Assembly: GCF_900091435.1 (NCBI RefSeq)
Contig: NZ_FMCS01000006.1
Location: 150,057-214,056 of the forward strand
Length of the DNA stretch: 64,000 nt
Direction of reading: 5' to 3'
Source: Micromonospora chaiyaphumensis
GTDB lineage: Bacteria > Actinomycetota > Actinomycetes > Mycobacteriales > Micromonosporaceae
Shown: positions 10,293 to 17,088 of the stretch, one piece after another
How the letters are laid out: each line of letters begins with the position of its first letter
How positions within the stretch are numbered: the first letter of the stretch is position 1
The notes under the pieces: model-generated
Seen by the model: the letters and a program-made list of their open reading frames with translations, nothing else
Told to the model about the DNA's origin: nothing
The model's database searches: none
Program-made: the position numbers and the translations under genes

Positions 10293-11513
10293 ATGGCCAC
10301 GCCACAGACCCCCTACGAGGCGGTGCTGCACGCCGCTCGCGACGTGACGAGGCTCGACTCCGCCCTGGACGCGGAGATGCTCGGCGCCGCGCTGCTGGGC
10401 AGCGTCTACGCCGTTGCCGAGACCGACCGGGACACCGCCGTCCGCGAGTTCGTGGCCGGCTTCCTCACCGCCACCTCGCGCCGCCGCAGCGCCGCCGCGA
10501 CCACCATCCGCGCCGTCTTCGCCGCCCTGGTGCCCGACGCCGAGGGCGCCGCCCGGGTCCGCCCGGGGGCGTACGCCCCGGCCTGGGCCGGCCAGCTCGG
10601 CCGGGTGCACCTCACGGGCGCCTGGTCGTACGGCGACGTGTACGGCGACCAGACCTCCTACCTGGCCACCTTCGCCTACGACGACGCCGAGGGCGGCCCG
10701 GAGCACGCCCTGGTGGCCCTCGTCGACCACAACATCGGGATCACCAAGGACGTGTTCGTGGGCGGTCCGGCCGCCCGGATCGTCGAACAGGCCCGGGAGA
10801 TCTGCACGCAGGACGAGTTCACCTGGTTCCGCACCGAGGACCCGAGCCGGATGCGCACCGAGGTGAGCCGGCACCTGGCGATCACCGACGACCTCGGCGA
10901 GCTGCCCGCGCAGGGCTCGCTGGCCACCGACCGGGCGCTCGTGGGTGCGCGGCTGGCCGTGCTGCCCGCCCCGGCGCCCGCGGCGACGGTCGAAGCCCTG
11001 CCGCTCACCGACGAGACACGGACCCGGCTCGTGCGCGCCTTCCTCGGCTCGCCGGAGGCGGTCCGGTTCAGCCTGGACCGGGTGGCCGACGGTGAGCTGG
11101 CCTCGCTGCACTTCTGCCTGGGGCTGCTGCTGGACCACGCGGCGAGCTTCCCGGACGCCGACCCGATGCGGTGGAGCCCGACGGTGGCCGAGCTGTTCCT
11201 GCTCGACTGGGTGCACCGGCGGGCCGTCCTGGACATGGACGACGCGGCCATGCTGCCGCGGGTGCTGCGCGGCTGGGCGGCGTACGCGGCCCGCCAGCGG
11301 GGGCTCGCGCCGGCGGCGGCCGCCCGCACGGACGAGGCGATCGAGGAGATGATCCCCGAGTTCGCCCGGCTCTACAGCACCGGCGAGCGGCGCAGCCCGG
11401 CCACGGCGGCGGTCGCGCAGCTCATGGCGGACGGCGTCGACCCGGACGACCCGGTGGCGCTGGACGCCTGGATCGAGGCGAACCGCCACCGCCTCACCGA
11501 CGACCCGGCCTGA
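10293..11513 (+). CDS. conserved actinobacterial protein of unknown function
   Basis: A 406-aa soluble, Ala/Arg-rich protein without signal peptide or membrane segment. The N-terminal half is helical. A central stretch (about residues 120-170, including GDVYGDQTSYLATFAYDD and VALVDHNIGITKDVFVG) looks like a beta-sheet core with conserved acidic and aromatic residues. A helical C-terminal half follows. It lies 67 nt downstream of the GTPase pair on the same strand and could share their transcript. I do not recognise a named family. Confidence 0.8.
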   Translation: MATPQTPYEAVLHAARDVTRLDSALDAEMLGAALLGSVYAVAETDRDTAVREFVAGFLTATSRRRSAAATTIRAVFAALVPDAEGAARVRPGAYAPAWAGQLGRVHLTGAWSYGDVYGDQTSYLATFAYDDAEGGPEHALVALVDHNIGITKDVFVGGPAARIVEQAREICTQDEFTWFRTEDPSRMRTEVSRHLAITDDLGELPAQGSLATDRALVGARLAVLPAPAPAATVEALPLTDETRTRLVRAFLGSPEAVRFSLDRVADGELASLHFCLGLLLDHAASFPDADPMRWSPTVAELFLLDWVHRRAVLDMDDAAMLPRVLRGWAAYAARQRGLAPAAAARTDEAIEEMIPEFARLYSTGERRSPATAAVAQLMADGVDPDDPVALDAWIEANRHRLTDDPA

Positions 11514-11522
11514 CCCGCCGGC

Positions 11523-12260
11523 TCACACCTCGGGCGTGGCCGACGCCGTGGCGCTCGGGTCCGGATGGTCGCGAGGGCTGAGGGTCGGGGTGGGCGACTC
11601 CTCCGGCGGCGTGCCGGTCGGCGACGGGGTGCCGTCCGGCGGCGCGGTCGTCGGGTCCGGATCGTCGGACGGCGACGGCTCGGGGGTCGGCCCGGTCGCG
11701 GTGGGTTCGACGGTGGGACTGGGGCTCGGCTCCGGGGTGCCCGGGCCGGACGGCGACGGCGAGGGCACCGGCGACGGGCGCGGCGGAGCGGCCGGCCTGG
11801 TCCGGGGCGGGCCGGGTGTCGGCACCGGCGCGGGAGCGGCCGGGCGGGACCGGTGGCGGGAGCCGAGGTCGCTGTCGTCGGGCAGGGCCGGGGCGGCCGG
11901 CAGCACCGGTGCCGCGGGCGGCAATGTGGTGGCTCCGGCGACCGGGGTCGGGGTGGGCAGCAGCGGGGACTGGGTCCCCTCGGGCAGCGGGATCACCACC
12001 GGGCCGACCGAGGGGGTCGGGAGGAACGGGGTGCTGGTGTCCGGGAGGGCGCTGTTCCCCACGGTGGCCGATCCGGCGCTGATCGCGGCGAGGATCGGCA
12101 TGGACGCGGTGCCGGCCAGCAGCGCCACGGTGAACAGGTAGCCCCGGGTCGGGCCGCTCAGCCCCTGCGCGCGGTGCGCGCCGACCACCCGCCGGTAGGT
12201 GGACCGCGGCGCAGCCCGGTGCCGCCCGAGGAACGGTGAACCTTCTGGCGGCTCGGACAC
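11523..12260 (-). CDS. Pro/Thr/Ser-rich single-pass membrane protein
   Basis: A 245-aa protein. About 45 polar residues precede one hydrophobic segment (YLFTVALLAGTASMPILAAI), and an extracytoplasmic tail of about 170 residues is made almost only of Pro, Thr, Ser and acidic residues with many TP and SP pairs. The tail is probably disordered and may be O-glycosylated or span the wall. The GTG at 12260 is chosen because GAGGAG lies 7 nt upstream. An earlier GTG (12266) is too close to that site and the longest open frame starts at 12326. Its 3' end faces the preceding gene with only 9 nt between stop codons. Function unknown. Confidence 0.7.
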   Translation of the reverse strand: MSEPPEGSPFLGRHRAAPRSTYRRVVGAHRAQGLSGPTRGYLFTVALLAGTASMPILAAISAGSATVGNSALPDTSTPFLPTPSVGPVVIPLPEGTQSPLLPTPTPVAGATTLPPAAPVLPAAPALPDDSDLGSRHRSRPAAPAPVPTPGPPRTRPAAPPRPSPVPSPSPSGPGTPEPSPSPTVEPTATGPTPEPSPSDDPDPTTAPPDGTPSPTGTPPEESPTPTLSPRDHPDPSATASATPEV

Positions 12261-12748
12261 GGACACACTCCTCGTACGCGTCGACAGGGCAGGATCCCGG
12301 CGCAGGCCTAAACGGACAAATGCCACAAGGGAACCACCGTCAGCTTGAACCAGTGACGCTCAGTTCACCAGCCACCACAGCGTGTCGACACACAAATTGT
12401 CCGTCGCCTGGGAGTGACCCACCAGACAAATACGTCTATGCGCCGCGAACAAGACGGAACGTCACCGGCGGAGGAGGCCGTACTGTGGGCCCGCTCACCT
12501 CCTCTGCAATCATTCAGGCACGACGGCAACGCAGCCGCCACCTCCGCGCACCCCGCGGCTGGTGCGGTACGGCGCCGGCGCTCCCGGGTCGGGCTCCTCA
12601 CGGGACCCGGCTCACGCCGCGCGGCAACCCTCACCGGGGCTAGGCGCGGCCGCCAGGGACCGGTCCGGCACCATGCCGGATCGGGCGCACGATGTGCGCG
12701 GCACGGGTCACCCCCCGGCGCCGGCGCAGACCAGACAGGGAGAGACGG
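12261..12748. other. divergent intergenic region upstream of the 2-oxoacid dehydrogenase operon
   Basis: This 488-bp stretch separates the membrane protein from bkdA and codes for no convincing protein. It contains three copies of GACAAA or its near-complement (about 12314, 12382 and 12424), a local palindrome ACAAATTTGT-like element, and a possible ECF-type promoter (GGAAC near 12457, then CGTACT 18 bp on). The leader to bkdA would be about 260 nt. None of these is strong enough to call alone. Confidence 0.4.
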
Positions 12749-13927
12749 ATGGCAAAGGGCGACCCCGGGGCCGCCACCCGCAGCAAGCGGGCCGCACCCC
12801 GTACCAAGCGCGCCGCCGCCACGGGCGAACCGGAGCTCGTGCAGCTGCTGACACCCGAGGGCGAGCGGATCGAGAGCGCGCTCGGCCCGGACGGGACCGA
12901 GTACCGCGTCGACTTCACGGACGAGGAGTACCGCGGGCTCTACCGCGACCTCGTGCTGGTGCGGAAGCTCGACGCCGAGGCCACGGCGCTCCAGCGCCAG
13001 GGCGAGCTGGGCCTCTGGGCCAGCCTGCTGGGCCAGGAGGCGGCGCAGGTCGGCTCCGGCCGGGCGCTGCGTACGCAGGACATGGCCTTCCCGACCTACC
13101 GGGAGCACGGCGTCCTCTACTGCCGGGGCATCGACCCGATCATGCCGCTCGGCCTGTTCCGCGGCGTCGACCAGGGCGGCTGGGACCCGAACGAGTTCAA
13201 GTTCAACATGTACACGATCGTCATCGGGGCGCAGACCCTGCACGCGACCGGGTACGCCATGGGTGTCGCCATGGACGGCAAGACCGGCAGCGACGAGGGC
13301 GAGGCGGTGATCGCCTACTTCGGTGACGGCGCCACCAGCCAGGGTGACGTCAACGAGTCGTTCGTCTGGGCCAGCGTCTTCAACGCCCCGCTGGTGTTCT
13401 TCTGCCAGAACAACCAGTACGCCATCTCCGAGCCCCTGGAGCGGCAGACCCGCGTCCCGCTCTACCAGCGGGCCGGCGGCTTCGGCTTCCCCGGCGTGCG
13501 GGTGGACGGCAACGACGTGCTCGCGTCGTACGCCGTGACCCGGCACGCGCTGGACAACGCGCGGCACGGCCAGGGCCCGAGCCTCATCGAGGCGTACACC
13601 TACCGGATGGGCGCGCACACCACCTCCGACGACCCGACCCGCTACCGGATCGCCAGCGAGGTCGAGGCCTGGCAGGCCAAGGACCCGATCGCCCGGATGA
13701 AGGCGTTCCTCACCAAGCAGCAGATCGTCGACGACTCGTTCTTCGCCGAGGTCGACGAGCAGGCCCGCGCCGAGTCGGTGCACCTGCGCGAGCGGGTGCT
13801 CGCCATGCCCGACCCCGAACCGGTCACCATGTTCGACCACGTCTACCCCAACGGGTCCCCCGAGCTCGACGAGCAGCGGGCCCAGTTCACCAAGTACCTG
13901 GAGTCGTTCGAGGGGAGCGCCCACTGA
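12749..13927 (+). CDS. bkdA: 2-oxoacid dehydrogenase E1 alpha subunit (branched-chain/pyruvate type)
   Basis: A 392-aa thiamine-diphosphate-dependent E1 alpha subunit. The cofactor motif is seen in GDGATSQGDVNESFVW and ends with the NNQYAIS segment (about residues 190-235). With E1 beta it decarboxylates a 2-oxo acid and passes the acyl group to the lipoyl arm of E2. A basic, Ala-rich tail of about 30 residues leads the protein. The ATG at 12749 follows CAGGGAGAG and fits better than upstream GTG/ATG codons. Such genes are often labelled pdhA, but actinobacteria usually make pyruvate dehydrogenase with a homodimeric AceE E1, so branched-chain keto acids are the likelier substrate. First of three coupled genes. 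Confidence 0.9.
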   Translation: MAKGDPGAATRSKRAAPRTKRAAATGEPELVQLLTPEGERIESALGPDGTEYRVDFTDEEYRGLYRDLVLVRKLDAEATALQRQGELGLWASLLGQEAAQVGSGRALRTQDMAFPTYREHGVLYCRGIDPIMPLGLFRGVDQGGWDPNEFKFNMYTIVIGAQTLHATGYAMGVAMDGKTGSDEGEAVIAYFGDGATSQGDVNESFVWASVFNAPLVFFCQNNQYAISEPLERQTRVPLYQRAGGFGFPGVRVDGNDVLASYAVTRHALDNARHGQGPSLIEAYTYRMGAHTTSDDPTRYRIASEVEAWQAKDPIARMKAFLTKQQIVDDSFFAEVDEQARAESVHLRERVLAMPDPEPVTMFDHVYPNGSPELDEQRAQFTKYLESFEGSAH

Positions 13928-14916
13928 TGGCCACGGAGACGCTCACCCTCGGCAAGGCCCTCAACGCCGGCCTGCGCAAGGCCCTGGAGAACGACCCGAA
14001 GGTCGTCATCATGGGCGAGGACGTCGGCAAGCTCGGCGGCGTCTTCCGGATCACCGACGGCCTGCAGAAGGACTTCGGCGACCAGCGGGTGATCGACACC
14101 CCGCTCGCCGAGTCCGGCATCATCGGCACCGCGGTCGGCCTGGCCATCCGCGGCTTCCGGCCGGTCTGCGAGATCCAGTTCGACGGCTTCGTCTACCCGG
14201 CGTACGACCAGATCGTGTCGCAGGTGGCGAAGATGCACTACCGCTCGCAGGGCAAGGTGCGGATCCCGATGGTGATCCGGATCCCCTACGGCGGTGGCAT
14301 CGGCGCGGTCGAGCACCACTCGGAGTCGCCCGAGGCGTACTTCGCGCACACCGCCGGCCTGAAGGTCGTCACCTGCGCCAACCCGCAGGACGGCTACTCG
14401 ATGATCCAGCAGGCCATCGCCTCCGACGACCCGATCGTCTTCCTCGAGCCGAAGCGGCGCTACTGGGAGAAGGGCCCCGTCGAGCTGGACGCCCCGCTCG
14501 GCGAGGCGTACCCGCTGCACGCCGCCCGGGTCGCCCGGCCGGGCACCGACGCGACCGTGCTCGCGTACGGCCCGATGGTGCGTACCGCCCTGGACGCGGC
14601 CACCGCCGCCGCCGAGGACGGGCGCGAGCTGGAGGTCGTCGACCTGCGCACGCTCTCGCCGCTGGACCTGACCGCCGCGTACGAGTCGGTCAAGCGCACC
14701 GGCCGCTGCGTGGTCGTCCACGAGGCACCGGGCAACCTGGGCCTCGGGTCGGAGATCGCCGCCCGGATCACCGAGGAGTGCTTCTACTCCCTGGAGTCCC
14801 CGGTGCTGCGGGTGACCGGCTTCGACACCCCCTACCCGGCCGCCCGGGTGGAGGAGGAGTACCTGCCCGACCTCGACCGGGTGCTCGACGCCGTCGACCG
14901 CACCTTCGGCTGGTGA
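13927..14916 (+). CDS. bkdB: 2-oxoacid dehydrogenase E1 beta subunit
   Basis: A 329-aa transketolase-like E1 beta. Typical elements are MGEDVGKLGGVFRIT, DTPLAESGIIGTAVG and the C-terminal domain with VVVHEAPGNLGLGSEIAA. It completes the alpha2beta2 E1 heterotetramer and contributes to the thiamine diphosphate site. The ATG overlaps the last base of the bkdA stop codon, so translation is coupled, which suits 1:1 subunit stoichiometry. Length and motifs are normal. Confidence 0.93.
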   Translation: MATETLTLGKALNAGLRKALENDPKVVIMGEDVGKLGGVFRITDGLQKDFGDQRVIDTPLAESGIIGTAVGLAIRGFRPVCEIQFDGFVYPAYDQIVSQVAKMHYRSQGKVRIPMVIRIPYGGGIGAVEHHSESPEAYFAHTAGLKVVTCANPQDGYSMIQQAIASDDPIVFLEPKRRYWEKGPVELDAPLGEAYPLHAARVARPGTDATVLAYGPMVRTALDAATAAAEDGRELEVVDLRTLSPLDLTAAYESVKRTGRCVVVHEAPGNLGLGSEIAARITEECFYSLESPVLRVTGFDTPYPAARVEEEYLPDLDRVLDAVDRTFGW

Positions 14917-14921
14917 GCGGA

Positions 14922-16379
14922 ATGTCACGGATCAAGGAGTTCAACCTCCCCGACCTGGGCGAGGGCCTGACCGAGGGCGAGATCCTCGCCTGGCTGGTCA
15001 AGGTGGGCGACGACATCGAGCTGAACCAGCCGATCGTCGAGGTGGAGACCGCCAAGGCGGCGGTCGAGATCCCGGCGAAGTGGGCCGGCCGGGTGCAGGC
15101 GATCTTCCACCCGGAGGGCGCCACGGTCGAGGTGGGCAGCCCGATCATCGCGATCGACACCGACCCGAACGCCGGCCCGATCGAGCCGTCGACGACCGGC
15201 GCGCCGGCCGCCGACCTGCCCACCCCGTCGGCGGCCTCGCTGGCCGCCGTCGAGGTCGCGCCCGAGGAGGGCATGGTCGAGCCGGGCCTCATCGGGGGCG
15301 TGGCGCCGGGCGGGCGTACCGCCGTGCTGGTCGGCTACGGCCCGCGGAACGCGCCGGCCAAGCGGCGGCCGCGCAAGGGTGGCGTCCCGGCCCAGGCCGC
15401 GGCGGCACCGGCCGCCCCGGTCCAGCCGGCCCCGGCGCCGGCACCGGTGGTCCCGGTGCCGGCGGCGAACGGCAACGGCCGGACGACCGGCGCGGTGCTG
15501 GCCAAGCCGCCGGTCCGCAAGCTCGCCAAGGACCTCGGCGTCGACCTCGCCACGCTGACCGGCTCGGGCCCGCTGGGCTCGATCACCCGGGAGGACGTCC
15601 AGCGGGCGGCCGCGGCCCCGGCGGCGGCCGAGCCGCTGACCGTCGCGGCGCCGGCCACGGCCGCCGCGAGCTTCGGCGCCGACCGCGAGCAGCGCATCCC
15701 GGTCAAGGGGGTACGCAAGCTCACCGCGGAGAACATGGCCCGCTCGGCGTTCACGGCCCCGCACGTCACGGAGTTCCTGACCGTCGACGTGACCCGGGCC
15801 ATGAAGGCCCTGGACCGGCTCCGGGAGCGGCGCGAGTGGCGGGACGTCCGGGTCTCGCCACTGCTGCTGGTCGCCAAGGCGGTGCTGCTCGCGGTCAAGC
15901 GCCACCCGATGGTCAACTCGACCTGGGCCGGCGAGGAGATCGTGGTCAAGGACTACGTGAACCTGGGCATCGCGGCGGCGACCGAGCGTGGCCTGATCGT
16001 GCCGAACATCAAGGACGCCGGCCGGCTCTCGCTGCGCGAGCTGGCGGACGCGATGACCGCCCTCGTCCAGACGGCCAAGGCGGGGAAGACCTCGCCGGCC
16101 GACATGTCCGGCGGCACGCTGACGATCACCAACGTCGGCGTCTTCGGCGTCGACACCGGCACCCCGATCCTCCCGCCGGGTGAGTCCGCGATCCTCGCCT
16201 TCGGCGCGGTCCGGGAACAGCCCTGGGTGCACAAGGGCAAGGTCAAGCCGCGCCTGGTCACCACCCTGGGCCTCTCCTTCGACCACCGGATCATCGACGG
16301 TGAGCTCGGCTCGAAGTTCCTCCGCGACATCGGGGACTTCCTGGCCGACCCGGAGGCGGCGCTGCTCGCCTGGACCTGA
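14922..16379 (+). CDS. bkdC: 2-oxoacid dehydrogenase E2, dihydrolipoamide acyltransferase
   Basis: A 485-aa E2 with one lipoyl domain (lysine in VEVETAKAAVEIP, about residue 45), an Ala/Pro-rich linker, a peripheral-subunit-binding domain (PPVRKLAKDLGVDL through GSITREDVQ) and the catalytic core, with the active-site motif SFDHRIIDG near the end. It transfers the acyl group to CoA. The start is ATG 14922, 5 nt after the E1 beta stop; a GTG at 14913 that overlaps that stop is an alternative. No dihydrolipoamide dehydrogenase gene follows, so E3 must be encoded elsewhere. A strong hairpin ends the operon. Confidence 0.93.
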   Translation: MSRIKEFNLPDLGEGLTEGEILAWLVKVGDDIELNQPIVEVETAKAAVEIPAKWAGRVQAIFHPEGATVEVGSPIIAIDTDPNAGPIEPSTTGAPAADLPTPSAASLAAVEVAPEEGMVEPGLIGGVAPGGRTAVLVGYGPRNAPAKRRPRKGGVPAQAAAAPAAPVQPAPAPAPVVPVPAANGNGRTTGAVLAKPPVRKLAKDLGVDLATLTGSGPLGSITREDVQRAAAAPAAAEPLTVAAPATAAASFGADREQRIPVKGVRKLTAENMARSAFTAPHVTEFLTVDVTRAMKALDRLRERREWRDVRVSPLLLVAKAVLLAVKRHPMVNSTWAGEEIVVKDYVNLGIAAATERGLIVPNIKDAGRLSLRELADAMTALVQTAKAGKTSPADMSGGTLTITNVGVFGVDTGTPILPPGESAILAFGAVREQPWVHKGKVKPRLVTTLGLSFDHRIIDGELGSKFLRDIGDFLADPEAALLAWT

Positions 16380-16400
16380 CGGTCGCACAGCACCAGGCCA

Positions 16401-16440
16401 CGGCCGGTGTGCCACGGGTGAACGCCCGGCACACCGGCCG
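16401..16440 (+). terminator. terminator of the bkdABC operon
   Basis: A perfect 13-bp stem (CGGCCGGTGTGCC with GGCACACCGGCCG) around a 14-nt loop, 21 nt after the E2 stop codon. Confidence 0.85.
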
Positions 16441-16602
16441 TTGCCGTTGGGGGAAGAAACATCGGCACGCCGGGGCCCTTGACCTACGATCCTTAGGCAC
16501 GTGGCTCAGCTCACCTAATAATCGATGGAGTTTGGGTCCGTCATGGTGTTCAATAGAGACATCAAGGGGCTGACAACCGAATAGCCAGGAGGAGAGACCC
16601 AG

Positions 16603-16740
16603 ATGAGCATGATCGAGCGAATCCGCAACCGCCGCGACGCCAACCGCCGCGCCCGTGCCATCGAGCACGCGCTGCGTTCCGCCAACTCGCCCGCGGTCCG
16701 CGAGGAGCTTCTCGCCATCGCCCAGCGTCACATGAGCTGA
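16603..16740 (+). CDS. 45-aa basic microprotein, unknown function
   Basis: A short frame that reads MSMIERIRNRRDANRRARA and ends in ELLAIAQRHMS. It has a textbook ribosome binding site (AGGAGGAGA, 8 nt before ATG) and is followed at once by a perfect 13-bp terminator. The product is an Arg-rich helical peptide with no cysteine and no membrane segment, perhaps a small nucleic-acid- or protein-binding factor. It has about 220 bp of non-coding DNA upstream, so it has its own promoter. The combination of signals makes it a real gene despite its length. Similar short proteins exist in other actinobacteria as far as I recall. Function unknown. Confidence 0.8.
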   Translation: MSMIERIRNRRDANRRARAIEHALRSANSPAVREELLAIAQRHMS

Positions 16741-16772
16741 CGCTCCACTACTTTCCTCACCTCCTCCAGTTC

Positions 16773-16803
16773 GAAGACCCGCCCGGGCACCGGGCGGGTC
16801 TTC
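16773..16803 (+). terminator. terminator after the 45-aa gene
   Basis: A perfect 13-bp stem, GAAGACCCGCCCG, pairs with CGGGCGGGTCTTC across loop GGCAC, starting 33 nt after the stop codon. Confidence 0.85.
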
Positions 16804-17088
16804 GGCGTTTCACGTCGATCGGCACCGGGATTCCACCTCGCCGCACCGCCCGGTACGGTGGGGCTCGGTCGCCAACCGCCCGCCCCCGGACCGATCGCCT
16901 CGAAAGCAACCGATCGATATCGTCCGGTGACGTTCGGTGACGGCCCGTGCTCCCCCGGGCGCCTCCGGGCGGCCACCGGATACGGTGCGGGGAGCCCGCA
17001 CGGCCGGTACCTGCCGGCGACGCCGGCAGCCATGCCGACGGTCCCGATCGGCAGTCGGCGGCCGACATGTGATGGAGGAGGCGCACCC

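Noticed and set aside
7137..10300. Very long minus-strand open frames opposite the two GTPases
   Set aside because: In DNA this G+C-rich, the strand opposite a gene often stays open; composition is Arg/Gly/Pro-rich without domains, whereas the plus-strand frames have G motifs.
12451..12486. ECF sigma promoter GGAAC-N18-CGTACT before bkdA
   Set aside because: Spacing is longer than usual and similar matches are expected by chance in this sequence; kept only as a remark in the intergenic entry.
16493..16518. TTAGG ... CCTAA inverted repeat resembling an iron (IdeR/DmdR) box upstream of the 45-aa gene
   Set aside because: The right half (GCTCACCTAA) is good, but the arms are 26 bp apart instead of 19 and the left half lacks the rest of the consensus.
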